A stretch of DNA of 64,000 nt from Microbacterium sp. cf046 (GCF_900114345.1 NZ_FOZJ01000001.1:434001-498000); one strand, 5' to 3'; numbered from the stretch's first letter, positions 7,678-16,853 are shown. Notes: generated from the sequence alone by a model not told the origin. Translations and numbers: made by a program.

Positions 7678-10457
7678 GGAACGCGCTGACTGTCGCCCAG
7701 CCGCGACCCGCTCGGAGGTGCGAGCAGCTCGGACAGCTCGGCACGGGACGAGATGCCGAGCTTGGTGTAGACCTTGCGCAAGTGGTACTCGACGGTCTTG
7801 GGACTGAGGAACAGTGCGGCTGCCGCTTCGCGCGTGCTGCGCCCATCCGCGAGCATGATGCTCACCTGCAGCTCCTGCGGGGTGAGCTGCGCGACCGCAT
7901 CCGTGCCCCGCGAGGCGACGTGCTCACCGGTCGCGCTCAGCTCTGCCGCGGCGCGCTCCTCCCACACGGTGGCGCCGAGATCGGAGAAGCCTTCGAGCGC
8001 GCCTCGCAGCTGGACCCGCGCATCGATGCGCCGTCTGGCGCGTCGCAGCCGCTCTCCGTACGCGAGGCGGGTGCGGGCCGACTCGAATCGGTCCAGGGTC
8101 TGCCCGTGCCACCTCAGCGCAGACGCGAACCATTCGTCGATCTCATCGTCCTCGGCCGACTGGCCGCTCACCCGGTCGGCGCGGGCGCGCGCCCACGGCT
8201 GCCCCTTTCCGATCGCAGCCTCGCGGTACCTCCACACCAGCTCCAAGGCCTCCGGCCGCCGCCCGAGCCGCAGCAGCGCGTCGACGAGTTCGGGGACGGG
8301 GGAGAGGTCGACATCGTGCAGGCCAAGTCGCTCGAGCATCTCGATCAGCGCCGTGAAGTGCTCCGCCGCCGGCTCGGTGTTCCCGAGCGACAGTTCGACG
8401 TCCCCGAGGGCGAATTCGACCCACGCCTCGCCGATGTGGATGTCCCGCGCGGCGCACAGCGCGCGCGCTTCGGCGGCGTGCGCGCGAGCCGCCTCCGCCT
8501 TGCCCGCCCGCGCCTCGAGCCAGCAGAGCCCCGCCAGCGACATCGCCAGCTCGGTCGTCTGCCCGGTCTCGGTCGCGAGCCGGATCGACTCCGCGTAGTT
8601 CGCCTCGGCCCTGGCCCACTCGGCGGATGCCGCCTGATCCCGTGCGACGTGGAAGAGGACGGCCGGCAGGGCCCCCACTCCTGCTTCACCGCGCACTTCG
8701 TCGACGAGGGCGCGCAGCTGGGCGCCTCCCGACGCGTCACGGAGGTACAGCGGCGCGAGCATGAGCCAGGACAGTCTGCGCGGATCGTGCAGCAGGGCGG
8801 GGTCGGTCGCCAGCAGCGGAACCGCGGCTCGGATGTCATCCGCCCCGCCGCGGCCGGCGAGGACCTTGGCCATGCCGGTCGCCATCAGCCCGAGCGCGCG
8901 CGACCGCGGCTCCGTCGTGACGCTCTGAAGAGCAGTCAGCCGATCCGCGAGGGCGGATGCCGTGCGGGCATCGCCCAGGTAGTACGTCGCATGCACCGCG
9001 TCGGCGAGCAGGATCGCGACGTCGTCGGGCCGCGGCGCGAGGTCGGCTGCGGCGAGCAGGATCTCGAGCGCCTCCCGCAGGGATCCGCTGCGTGCGGCGA
9101 TGGCCGCCCGCAGCTCGAGCGCTCGCACGTGGGTCGGGTCGATCGGCACACCCGCGGCCGGTTCGGCATCCCGGGTGAGCTGGTCCAGCAGGACGAGAGC
9201 CCGATCCTGCATGCCGGCTGTCCAGGCCGCATCGGCCGCTCGCAGCAGCCGGGATGATCGCTCGGCCGCGTCCGGACTCATTCGCGCCGAGCGCTCGAAC
9301 GCGGCCGATGCGACCGAATACGCGGCGCGCTGCACCGCGTGCTCCCCCGCTCCAGCCAGCAGCGCAGCGATCTGCGTGTCCGGATGCCAGATCGTCTCGG
9401 CGAGATGCCAGGCCCGACGGTCCGCATCGGCGGTGGCTTCCGCGGCGGCGCGATGCGCCGCACGCCTGTCCTGCGCGGACGCCCCGGAGTACGTCGCCGA
9501 GCGCAGGAGCGGATGCCGGAACACGACGGTTCCGCCGCGGACCACGATCAGCCCCAGATCCTCCGCTTCCTCGAGGCGTGCGACGTCCAGGCCGAGAGCG
9601 TCGCATACGTCGGCGATAAGCCCGAGGTCCGCGCCGCACACGGCGGCGACGAGCAGGACGGAGCGGCATTCCTCGTCGACGTCCGCGAGACGGCGGCCGA
9701 ATGCGTCGATGACCGCGCGCGACACACGGAAGGGCATGTCCGCCGCCCCGGTCTGCAGCGCGTCCCGCTCCCATCCACCGAGTTCCACGAGGGCGAGCGG
9801 ATTGCCCGCCGTCACCCGGTGCAGCTGCTGCGCCTCCTCGGCGGTCACACTGTGCCCGCGCGCCTGGACGATGAGCGTCCGTGCAGAGTCGAGGTCGAGT
9901 CCGGGGAGCATGAGGGTCGGGAGGCCTGCCGCGATGGTGTCCCCTTCGGGACTGCGAGCTCCCACGAGCACCAGCACCGGATCGGCCGCCAGACGTCGCG
10001 CCGCGAAGACGAGCGCGTTCGCCGACGACGCGTCGATCAGGTGAAGGTCGTCGACCACGACGGCGACGGGGCCCTCCTCGGCGTACCGGCAGATGAGGCT
10101 CAGCAGCGCGGCGCCGACCGTGAAGCGGTCACGTACCGTCGACGGGCCGACGGAGGCGGACGGAAGCGCGAGGGCGGCCGACAGCGCCTCGGCCTGGATG
10201 GGCGGGATCGCGGGGAGCAGATCCAGAGCGGGTCGCACCAGCTGCAGGAGGGCGGCGAACGGGATCTCCCGCTCCGACTCGAGCCCGGTGGCCTTCAGCA
10301 GCCTCATGTCGTCGAGCCGGCTGATGGCGTCCTCGAGCAGGGCGGTCTTGCCGACGCCGGCCTCGCCCGCCACGACCAGTACGCCGCTCATCCCCAGGCG
10401 AGCCTCGGCCGCGAGCCGCTCGATCGCCTGCTGCTCGGCCTGCCGACCCACCAGCAT
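7665..10457 (-). CDS. Large LuxR/MalT-type transcriptional regulator with AAA ATPase domain
   Basis: A 930-residue regulator of the LAL/MalT type. The N-terminal ATPase has Walker A GEAGVGKTALLE and Walker B VVVDDLHLID. A long helical TPR-like middle follows. The C-terminus (about the last 65 residues) is a LuxR helix-turn-helix with LTPQELQV, STREAAAALF and SPKTVEYHLRKVYTKLG. It is cytoplasmic and probably activates transcription on binding ATP and an inducer. It is transcribed divergently from the methyltransferase at 10580, which is its most likely target. The ATG at 10457 is six bases from a TACACT -10 box, which favours this start over one 34 codons upstream. Confidence 0.9.
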   Translation of the reverse strand: MLVGRQAEQQAIERLAAEARLGMSGVLVVAGEAGVGKTALLEDAISRLDDMRLLKATGLESEREIPFAALLQLVRPALDLLPAIPPIQAEALSAALALPSASVGPSTVRDRFTVGAALLSLICRYAEEGPVAVVVDDLHLIDASSANALVFAARRLAADPVLVLVGARSPEGDTIAAGLPTLMLPGLDLDSARTLIVQARGHSVTAEEAQQLHRVTAGNPLALVELGGWERDALQTGAADMPFRVSRAVIDAFGRRLADVDEECRSVLLVAAVCGADLGLIADVCDALGLDVARLEEAEDLGLIVVRGGTVVFRHPLLRSATYSGASAQDRRAAHRAAAEATADADRRAWHLAETIWHPDTQIAALLAGAGEHAVQRAAYSVASAAFERSARMSPDAAERSSRLLRAADAAWTAGMQDRALVLLDQLTRDAEPAAGVPIDPTHVRALELRAAIAARSGSLREALEILLAAADLAPRPDDVAILLADAVHATYYLGDARTASALADRLTALQSVTTEPRSRALGLMATGMAKVLAGRGGADDIRAAVPLLATDPALLHDPRRLSWLMLAPLYLRDASGGAQLRALVDEVRGEAGVGALPAVLFHVARDQAASAEWARAEANYAESIRLATETGQTTELAMSLAGLCWLEARAGKAEAARAHAAEARALCAARDIHIGEAWVEFALGDVELSLGNTEPAAEHFTALIEMLERLGLHDVDLSPVPELVDALLRLGRRPEALELVWRYREAAIGKGQPWARARADRVSGQSAEDDEIDEWFASALRWHGQTLDRFESARTRLAYGERLRRARRRIDARVQLRGALEGFSDLGATVWEERAAAELSATGEHVASRGTDAVAQLTPQELQVSIMLADGRSTREAAAALFLSPKTVEYHLRKVYTKLGISSRAELSELLAPPSGSRLGDSQRVPSSG

Positions 10458-10463
10458 CCTCCG

Positions 10464-10469
10464 AGTGTA
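10464..10469 (-). promoter_or_regulatory. -10 element of the LuxR-type regulator (leaderless geometry)
   Basis: TACACT on the minus strand lies six bases before the ATG at 10457. The intervening CGGAGG looks like a ribosome site but is too close to the start to work as one. Confidence 0.5.
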
Positions 10470-10535
10470 CGCACGCCCGCGTGGGCGCGACCGGACTAGG
10501 GGGGACCCCGGATGCGGCATCCCCCGGCCCGTTCG

Positions 10536-10572
10536 TACGGTCGGAGCATCCATCGACACGACGACAGAAGGA
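10536..10572 (+). promoter_or_regulatory. Promoter and ribosome site of the methyltransferase
   Basis: TACGGT at 10536-10541 is a good -10 box, giving a leader of about 30 bases that carries AGAAGGAG at 10565-10572 ahead of the ATG at 10580. Unlike many neighbours, this gene is therefore leadered. Confidence 0.45.
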
Positions 10573-10579
10573 GCCTTTC

Positions 10580-11659
10580 ATGTCCACCACCGCACAGCCG
10601 ACCGAGATCGACACCGACAAGCTCATGAGCTTCGTCTTCCGCGCCGTCGACGAGGTCGGAGCCACGCTCAATGCCGGGCTGGTCGTCATGGGCGACAAGC
10701 TCGGCTACTACCGCGACCTCGCCGCGAACGGGCCGAGCACGCCCGCTCAGCTGGCGGAGCGGACGCAGACCGCCGAGCCGTATGCGCGCGAGTGGCTGAA
10801 TGCCCAGGCCGCCGGCGACTACGTCACCTACGACCCGGCGACCAGGCGCTACACGCTGCCACCCGAGCACGCACTGGCGATGACCGACCCGGACAGCCCG
10901 GCCTTCCTGCCCGGGTTCTTCCAGATCGCGCTCGGCACCGTGCACGACACCGAGCACATCGTGGATGCCGCCCGCAGCGGATCCGGCTACGGCTGGCACC
11001 AGCACGACACCGACGTCCATGTCGGATGCGAGCGGTTCTTCCGGCCGAGCTACCACGCGAACCTCGTCTCGACGTGGATTCCCGCGCTCGACGGCGTCGA
11101 GCAGAAGCTGCGCGACGGCGCGCTCGTCGCCGATGTCGGGTGCGGGCACGGCGCGTCGACCATCCTGATGGCGCAGGCGTTCCCGAACTCCACGTTCGTC
11201 GGCTCGGACTACCACGCGGCGTCCATCGAGACCGCGCGGTCGCGGGCTGCCGAGGCCGGCGTCTCCGACCGGGTCCGGTTCGAGGTCGCCTCGGCGCAGG
11301 AGTTCGGCGGCGCGCGGTACGACCTCGTCACCATGTTCGACTCACTGCACGACATGGGGGACCCGGTGGGGGCGGCTCGCCGAGTGCGCGAGGTGATCGC
11401 CGACGACGGGACCTGGATGGTCGTCGAGCCGATCGCCGGAGACCACGTCGAAGACAACCTGAATCCGGTGGGCCGGGCGTACTACGGCTTCTCGACCCTG
11501 CTCTGCACACCGGCCTCGCTGTCTCAGGACGTCGGGCTCGCGCTCGGAACGCAGGCGGGGCCTGCGCGCATCCGAGACGTGACCGCTGCAGGCGGGTTCA
11601 CGCGGTTCCGCAGCGTCGCCGAGACGCCGTTCAACCGGGTGTTCGAAGTCCGGCCCTGA
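10580..11659 (+). CDS. Class I SAM-dependent methyltransferase (Rv2258c-like)
   Basis: A 359-residue protein with an N-terminal winged-helix-like domain (about 1-100) and a Rossmann methyltransferase domain. The SAM-binding motif is VADVGCGHGASTILMA, followed by the acidic-loop region and a motif near MFDSLHDMGDP. The layout matches the Rv2258c-like family of small-molecule methyltransferases, whose substrates are mostly unknown. It is divergent from the large LuxR-type regulator, which probably controls it. The glycosyltransferase downstream starts 31 bases after its stop but appears to have its own promoter. Confidence 0.88.
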   Translation: MSTTAQPTEIDTDKLMSFVFRAVDEVGATLNAGLVVMGDKLGYYRDLAANGPSTPAQLAERTQTAEPYAREWLNAQAAGDYVTYDPATRRYTLPPEHALAMTDPDSPAFLPGFFQIALGTVHDTEHIVDAARSGSGYGWHQHDTDVHVGCERFFRPSYHANLVSTWIPALDGVEQKLRDGALVADVGCGHGASTILMAQAFPNSTFVGSDYHAASIETARSRAAEAGVSDRVRFEVASAQEFGGARYDLVTMFDSLHDMGDPVGAARRVREVIADDGTWMVVEPIAGDHVEDNLNPVGRAYYGFSTLLCTPASLSQDVGLALGTQAGPARIRDVTAAGGFTRFRSVAETPFNRVFEVRP

Positions 11660-11678
11660 CAGGAAGCGAGCACGGGGG

Positions 11679-11684
11679 CACACT
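11679..11684 (+). promoter_or_regulatory. -10 element of the glycosyltransferase (leaderless geometry)
   Basis: CACACT lies exactly six bases before the ATG at 11691, the same spacing as at TACACT elsewhere in the window. Confidence 0.4.
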
Positions 11685-11690
11685 GGGGGC

Positions 11691-12944
11691 ATGGCGGCGA
11701 TGGCGGGTCGGAGTCATACGTGGGTGAGGGCGCAGCGCCGCCCGAAGCGTGCGCTGCTGCTCTCCTCTCCGATCGGCCTCGGGCATGCCCGCCGCGATGT
11801 CGCGGTCGCGCAGGAGCTGCGAAAGCTCCACCCCGACCTGCAGATCGACTGGCTGGCGCAGCATCCCGTCACGCGTGTGCTGGCGGATGCCGGAGAGCAT
11901 GTGCATCCGGCATCCGCCTGGCTCGCCAACGAGTCCGCCCATATCGAGGACGAGTCCGCCGACCACGACCTGCACGCGTTCCAGGCGATCCGGCGGATGG
12001 ACGAGATCCTGGTGAACAACTTCATGGTCTTCAACGACGTCACGGACGAGACCTACTACGACCTCGTGATCGGGGACGAGGCCTGGGATGTCGACTACTT
12101 CCTGCACGAGAACCCCGAGCTGAAGCGGTTCGCGTTCGCCTGGATGACCGATTTCGTCGGCTGGCTGCCCATGCCCGCCGGTGGGGATGCCGAGGCCGCG
12201 CTGACCGCCGACTACAACGCGGAGATGCTCGAGCAGCGGTCGCGGTACCGCAGGCTCCGCGATCGCTCGATCTTCGTCGGCAACCCCGACGACGTCGTCG
12301 ATGAATCGTTCGGACCCGGCCTTCCCGGCATCCGCGAGTGGACCACCGCGAACTACGACTTCGCGGGGTACGTCACGGGGTTCACGCCGCCGTCGGCCGA
12401 GGAGCGGGCAGCCGCCCGCGCACGCGCCGGGTTCGGCCCGGACGATCTGCTCTGCGTCGTCACGGTCGGCGGCTCGGGCGTCGGCGACGCCCTCCTTCAC
12501 CGCGTGATGGATGCGATCCCGCTCGCGCGGCGGATGCTGCCGCGGCTGAGGTTCCTCGTCGTGGCGGGGCCCCGGATCGACCCCGCGAGTCTGCCGCGGC
12601 GGCGCGGAACGACGGTGCGGGGATTCGTGCCGGACCTCTACCGCACGCTCGCCGCCTGCGATGTCGCGGTCGTCCAGGGCGGCCTGACCACGTGCATGGA
12701 GCTCGCCGCCGCCCAGCGGCCCTTCATCTACGTGCCACTCGAGAACCATTTCGAGCAGAACCTGCACGTGCGCCATCGGCTCGCGCAGTACGGCGCAGGA
12801 CGATGCGTCCGCTACGCCGAGGCGAGCGACCCCGATCTGCTCGCCGCCGCGATCGTCGCCGAGGCGGCCCGCGAGGTGACCTATCGCCCGGTCGAGACCG
12901 ACGGGGCGGCCCGCGCGGCCGCCATGCTCGCGGAGCTGATCTGA
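11691..12944 (+). CDS. GT1/GT28-type glycosyltransferase (GT-B fold)
   Basis: A 417-residue GT-B glycosyltransferase. The N-terminal acceptor side begins with LLLSSPIGLGHARRDVAVA, a typical loop of the MurG/UGT group. The C-terminal nucleotide-sugar site is seen as VVQGGLTTCMELAAAQRPF followed by PLENHFEQN. The sugar donor and acceptor cannot be told from sequence. The stop codon overlaps the ATG of the next gene by one base (TGATG), so the glycosyltransferase and hydrolase are probably co-translated. An alternative ATG lies three codons in, at 11700. Confidence 0.85.
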   Translation: MAAMAGRSHTWVRAQRRPKRALLLSSPIGLGHARRDVAVAQELRKLHPDLQIDWLAQHPVTRVLADAGEHVHPASAWLANESAHIEDESADHDLHAFQAIRRMDEILVNNFMVFNDVTDETYYDLVIGDEAWDVDYFLHENPELKRFAFAWMTDFVGWLPMPAGGDAEAALTADYNAEMLEQRSRYRRLRDRSIFVGNPDDVVDESFGPGLPGIREWTTANYDFAGYVTGFTPPSAEERAAARARAGFGPDDLLCVVTVGGSGVGDALLHRVMDAIPLARRMLPRLRFLVVAGPRIDPASLPRRRGTTVRGFVPDLYRTLAACDVAVVQGGLTTCMELAAAQRPFIYVPLENHFEQNLHVRHRLAQYGAGRCVRYAEASDPDLLAAAIVAEAAREVTYRPVETDGAARAAAMLAELI

Positions 12945-13813
12945 TGCGCGCGCTCGAACCGGTCTCCAGCGGCTCCGTCGACCGCGACGGCGTGGCGATC
13001 CACTACGAGGTCTACGGCGACGGCTTCCCGACGGTCTACCTGCTCATGCCCGACACGATCGTGCAGAGCCGCGGGTGGAAAGCCCAGATCCCCTTTCTCG
13101 CACGATTCTTCCGTGTGGTGGTCAGCGACCCGCGCGGCAACGGGCTCAGCGGAACGCCGAGCACCGAGGAGGGTTTCGCCGACCGGCTGATGATCGACGA
13201 CGCGTGGGCGGTGCTCGACGCGGTCGGCGCCGAGCAGGCGGTGCTGGTCGGGCTGTGCACCGGGGCGGGCTATGTCGTGCTCATGGCGGCGGAGGCGCCG
13301 GAGCGCGTGCTCGGGATCTGCGCGATCAATCCGGGACTTCAGCTGAGCCCTCCGCTGCCGCACAAGGTCGAGTTCGACTTCGACGAACCGCGCGAATCGT
13401 ACGAGGGCTGGCAGAAGATGAACCGGCACTACTGGCTCGAGGACTGGCCCGATTTCGCCCAGTTCTTCTTCGCCGAGATGTTCCCCGAGCCCCACTCCAC
13501 CAAGCACCTCGAGGACTGCGTCGGCTGGGCGATGCAGACGACGCCGGAGGCCATGATCCTGGCCGGCTACTCCCCGCCCTATCCAGGCGATGAGCTCGAG
13601 ACGGTCGCGGCGGCGGAGGCCGTGCGGTGCCCGGTGCTGGTGATCACTGGCTCCCTCGATCGGTGTCAGAACCCGGTGCGCAGCATCCGTCTCGCCGAGA
13701 TCACCGGCGGCGAGCATGTGATCATCGAGGGCGGCGGCCATCTGCCGCAGGCGAGGGACCCCGTGAAAGTGAATCTCCTGCTGCGGGAATTCGTCCGCCG
13801 TGTCGCGGCCTGA
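12944..13813 (+). CDS. Alpha/beta-fold hydrolase
   Basis: A 289-residue alpha/beta hydrolase. The nucleophile elbow appears as VLVGLCTGAGYV, so the nucleophile is Cys (GLCTG) rather than the usual Ser, as in dienelactone-hydrolase-like members. The acid lies near ITGSLDRCQNP and the His is in EGGGHLPQARDP. The start ATG overlaps the stop of the glycosyltransferase, suggesting the two act on a common product. The substrate is unknown. Confidence 0.85.
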   Translation: MRALEPVSSGSVDRDGVAIHYEVYGDGFPTVYLLMPDTIVQSRGWKAQIPFLARFFRVVVSDPRGNGLSGTPSTEEGFADRLMIDDAWAVLDAVGAEQAVLVGLCTGAGYVVLMAAEAPERVLGICAINPGLQLSPPLPHKVEFDFDEPRESYEGWQKMNRHYWLEDWPDFAQFFFAEMFPEPHSTKHLEDCVGWAMQTTPEAMILAGYSPPYPGDELETVAAAEAVRCPVLVITGSLDRCQNPVRSIRLAEITGGEHVIIEGGGHLPQARDPVKVNLLLREFVRRVAA

Positions 13814-13891
13814 GCCAATCCGATCGCGATCCCGCGACGAAGACCGTTCAGCAGGCGGCCATTCCGACCGCCTCGGAACAAGGAGGTCCCC

Positions 13892-14176
13892 ATGCGCACA
13901 CGCACTCGCGCGCTCGCTCTGGCCGGAGCTGTCGGCATCGTCGCCAGCATCGCTCTGGCCGCACCGGCGGTCGCCGCCGACGGAAGCAACTGCTGGGGCG
14001 TCGTCTCGTCCCAGGCCGCTCGCTCCGACGGCGGTCTCGGCGAACACTCCAGCTCGTTCGCCGGCGAGCGACGACTCGGTCTCGGGAATGTCGCGCGGCT
14101 GTTCGGCGTGAACGGCCCCGGCGGCCTGGGCACGCTGCTCGCCTCGATCGACGGCAACGACGCGACGCACTGCTGA
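13892..14176 (+). CDS. Small exported protein of unknown function
   Basis: A 94-residue precursor with an obvious signal peptide (MRTRTR, a hydrophobic core, cleavage after AVAA near residue 29). The mature part, about 65 residues, has two cysteines, one near its start (SNCWGVVSSQ) and one as the last residue (ATHC), so a single disulfide could close the chain. The middle contains the string RRLGLGNVARLFG. I recognise this as similar to small exported actinobacterial proteins without assigned function. A strong AAGGAGG ribosome site precedes the ATG, and a rho-independent terminator follows 17 bases after the stop, so it is probably an independent, well-expressed unit. Confidence 0.8.
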   Translation: MRTRTRALALAGAVGIVASIALAAPAVAADGSNCWGVVSSQAARSDGGLGEHSSSFAGERRLGLGNVARLFGVNGPGGLGTLLASIDGNDATHC

Positions 14177-14193
14177 GTCCAGCCGCGCAGTCC

Positions 14194-14222
14194 AGGGCGC
14201 CCGTTGGGGAGGGCGCCCTTTC
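14194..14222 (+). terminator. Rho-independent terminator
   Basis: AGGGCGCCC and GGGCGCCCT form a nine-base-pair stem around an eight-base loop, followed by TTT. It ends the transcript of the small exported protein. Confidence 0.85.
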
Positions 14223-14257
14223 GTGTGCGTGTCGACGAACGTGTCGGCACCGCGGGC

Positions 14258-14263
14258 TACCCT
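14258..14263 (+). promoter_or_regulatory. -10 element of recQ (leaderless geometry)
   Basis: TACCCT lies seven bases before the ATG at 14271, with no ribosome site. It supports 14271 over the in-frame ATG 16 codons upstream. Confidence 0.5.
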
Positions 14264-14270
14264 TGAGCCG

Positions 14271-16271
14271 ATGAGCATCCCGTCCGCAGACCCGTACGCC
14301 GATGCGGTGTGGGCCGACGACGAGCCCCCGCCCGACGATCTCTGGGAGCCGCCCGCCGACGTCGGCTCGTGGGCCTCCCCGCCGGCCGACGGGTGGATGC
14401 CGCCGCCGAGCAACCCGCGTGCCGCCTCTCCGACTCCGCGGGCCACCCCCTCCCGCTACGGCACTGCCGCCGAGGCACTGCACACCGTCTTCGGATACGA
14501 GGCGTTCCGCGGCAACCAGGCGGCCGCGATCGACCAGGTCATCGCGGGCGGTGACGCCGTCGTGCTGATGCCGACCGGCGGCGGCAAGAGCCTGATCTAC
14601 CAGATCCCCGCGCTCGTGCGCCCCGGCACGGGTCTGGTGGTGAGCCCCCTCATCGCGCTCATGCACGACCAGGTCGACGCCCTGGTGGCCAACGGCGTGC
14701 GCGCCGCGTACCTCAACTCGACGCAGGCTGCGCCGCAGCGGGCGGCAGTCGAGCGCGCCTACCTCGCCGGTGAGCTCGACCTGATCTACGTCGCACCCGA
14801 GCGGCTCTCGAGCGCGTCGACCCGAGCGCTTCTGCAGCGGGGAACGCTGAGCGTCATCGCGATCGACGAAGCCCATTGCGTGTCGCAGTGGGGTCACGAC
14901 TTCCGCCCCGACTACCTGACCCTGGGCGAGCTCGGCGAGCAGTTCCCCGGCGTTCCGCGCATCGCCCTGACCGCCACCGCGACCGACGCGACCCACCGCG
15001 AGATCACCGAGCGGCTGCGGCTGCCCGACGCCGCGCACTTCGTCGCGAGCTTCGATCGCCCGAACATCCAGTACCGCATCGACCCGAAGGTCGACCCGCG
15101 CAAGCAGCTGCTGACCTTCATCCGGTCCCAGCCCGAAGGCGCGGCGGGCATCGTGTACGCACTGAGCCGCAAGAGCGTCGAGCAGACCGCGGAGTATCTG
15201 CGGACGCAGGGGGTCGATGCCCTGGCGTACCACGCGGGCCTCGACTCCTCCGTGCGCGCCGCCCACCAGTCACGGTTCCTCCGCGAGGACGGCGTGGTGA
15301 TGGTCGCCACGATCGCGTTCGGCATGGGCATCGACAAGCCGGACGTGCGCTTCGTCGCCCACATCGACCTGCCGAAGTCGGTGGAGGGGTATTACCAGGA
15401 GACCGGCCGCGCCGGACGCGACGGCGAGCCGGCGGTCGCATGGATGGCGTACGGTCTCGGCGACGTCGTGCAGCAGCGCCGCATGATCGACCAGTCACCT
15501 GGCGAGCGGTCCTACAAGACCAGGCTCGGTCAGCACCTGGACGCGATGCTCGCCCTGTGCGAGACGGTGGGATGCCGTCGCGAGAACCTGCTCGGCTACT
15601 TCGGTGAGCCGTCCGGCCCGTGCGGCAACTGCGACACGTGTCTGGAGGCGCCGGAGACGTGGGACGGGCTGGTTCCGTCGCAGAAGCTCCTGTCCACGAT
15701 CGTGCGGCTCCAGCGCGAGCGCGGCCAGGCCTTCGGCGCGGGTCACCTGGTCGACATCCTCCGCGGCGCCTCGACCGACCGCATCCGTCAGCAGGGTCAT
15801 GATGCACTGTCGACGTACGGCCTCGGCGCCGACCTGTCCGACCAGGACTGGCGCAGCGTGATCCGGCAGCTCCTGGCTCGCGGCATCCTCGTTCCGCAGG
15901 GCGAGTACGGCACCCTCGCGCTCGGCGAGCCCGCCGCGGCGGTCCTTCGCGGCGAGGCGCCCGTGCCCCTCCGTCGTGACGTGCTCGGTCGCAGCGGCGG
16001 AGGGTCGTCGCGAGTGCGCAAGGCGGCCGCATCCGAGTCGCTCGGCGCGGCCGATCGCCCCGTGTTCGAGTCGCTGCGCGAATGGCGGGCGGGGGTTGCG
16101 AAGGAACAGGGGATGCCGGCCTACATCGTCTTCGGAGACGCCACGCTCCGCGCTCTCGCCGAGCATCGGCCCACGACGCTGGACGACCTGGACGGCATCA
16201 CCGGCATCGGCGCGAAGAAGCGCGAGGCCTACGGCGCAGCGGTGCTCGAAGTGATCGCCGCCGGCGGCTGA
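14271..16271 (+). CDS. recQ: ATP-dependent DNA helicase RecQ
   Basis: A 666-residue RecQ helicase (3'-5' DNA unwinding in recombination and repair). After an acidic, Pro-rich N-terminal tail of about 60 residues come Walker A TGGGKSLIYQIP (Lys106), the DEAH box with the RecQ aromatic loop (IDEAHCVSQWGHDFRPDY), and motif VI (QETGRAGRDGEP). The RQC zinc site is CRRENLLGYFGEP followed by CGNCDTC. A winged helix and a C-terminal HRDC domain (with LDDLDGITGIGAKK) complete the standard RecQ-RQC-HRDC order. The extra N-terminal tail is the only departure from the textbook layout. Confidence 0.95.
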   Translation: MSIPSADPYADAVWADDEPPPDDLWEPPADVGSWASPPADGWMPPPSNPRAASPTPRATPSRYGTAAEALHTVFGYEAFRGNQAAAIDQVIAGGDAVVLMPTGGGKSLIYQIPALVRPGTGLVVSPLIALMHDQVDALVANGVRAAYLNSTQAAPQRAAVERAYLAGELDLIYVAPERLSSASTRALLQRGTLSVIAIDEAHCVSQWGHDFRPDYLTLGELGEQFPGVPRIALTATATDATHREITERLRLPDAAHFVASFDRPNIQYRIDPKVDPRKQLLTFIRSQPEGAAGIVYALSRKSVEQTAEYLRTQGVDALAYHAGLDSSVRAAHQSRFLREDGVVMVATIAFGMGIDKPDVRFVAHIDLPKSVEGYYQETGRAGRDGEPAVAWMAYGLGDVVQQRRMIDQSPGERSYKTRLGQHLDAMLALCETVGCRRENLLGYFGEPSGPCGNCDTCLEAPETWDGLVPSQKLLSTIVRLQRERGQAFGAGHLVDILRGASTDRIRQQGHDALSTYGLGADLSDQDWRSVIRQLLARGILVPQGEYGTLALGEPAAAVLRGEAPVPLRRDVLGRSGGGSSRVRKAAASESLGAADRPVFESLREWRAGVAKEQGMPAYIVFGDATLRALAEHRPTTLDDLDGITGIGAKKREAYGAAVLEVIAAGG

Positions 16272-16303
16272 TACCGGGCGTACGCTCGCACTCGGAGGTC
16301 AGC

Positions 16304-16750
16304 ATGGACGTCACCGTGTACGAGGCGCTCGGAGGGCGTGCCCGCGTCGTGGAGCTCGCTTCGGCGTGGCACGAGCGGTGCCTCGCCGACGAGATCATGA
16401 ACCACCCGTTCTCGCACGGGGGCGATCCGCATCACATCGACAGGCTGGCAGCCTACTGGAGCGAGCAGCTCGGCGGTCCGCCGCTGTACACGAGCGGGTT
16501 CGCCGATGAGTCCTTCGTCGTCCGCATGCACTCCGGCAACGGCGTCCACGAGGAGATGGACCAGCGCGCGGTGGCATGCTTCGTCCAGGCGCTCGATGAC
16601 ATCGGCGTCACCGAGGCGACGCTGCGCGACGAGCTGATCAGGTGGTTCACGCACGAGACCGCCGAGATGTCGCGGTATCCCCACTCTCCGGCCGACGTGC
16701 CCGACGACCTCCCACTGCCGGTCTGGCCCGGGCGCGTCGCGTCGCTCTGA
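16304..16750 (+). CDS. Truncated hemoglobin (group II-like globin)
   Basis: A 148-residue 2-on-2 globin. MTVYEALGG-type start (here VYEALGGRARVVEL), the PFSHGGDPHHIDRLAAYWSEQLGGP helix region (shown here only by its HHIDRLAAYW core) and the MHSGNGVHEEM segment match bacterial truncated globins. It would bind haem and handle O2, NO or related ligands in the cytoplasm. A GGAGG ribosome site lies eight bases before the ATG and a -10 (TACGCT, 16281-16286) lies upstream, so it has its own leadered promoter just after recQ. Confidence 0.85.
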   Translation: MDVTVYEALGGRARVVELASAWHERCLADEIMNHPFSHGGDPHHIDRLAAYWSEQLGGPPLYTSGFADESFVVRMHSGNGVHEEMDQRAVACFVQALDDIGVTEATLRDELIRWFTHETAEMSRYPHSPADVPDDLPLPVWPGRVASL

Positions 16751-16770
16751 GCGACGCGCAGCTCCGACCG

Positions 16771-16853
16771 TAGGCTGGCCGGAGCGCGCACCGACGAGGG
16801 TGCGCAGCACGGGGCCTTCGACCCGCGGAGGCCTGGGCGCGTCAGCGAGCGCC
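16771..16853 (+). promoter_or_regulatory. Promoter and structured leader of fhs
   Basis: A -10 box (TAGGCT, 16771-16776) is followed by a leader of about 85 bases that holds three successive perfect stems: GCGCACC/GGTGCGC (16786-16805), GGCCT/AGGCC (16813-16833) and GGCGC/GCGCC (16836-16853). No T tract follows any of them. The last stem ends 16 bases before the GTG start. I cannot match it to a known riboswitch. Confidence 0.4.

Noticed and set aside
10510..10522. Palindrome GGATGC-G-GCATCC over the expected -35 of the methyltransferase promoter, considered as an operator.
   Set aside because: The identical 13-mer occurs inside the GMC oxidoreductase coding region at 39711-39723, and both halves are the over-represented hexamer, so it is not promoter-specific.
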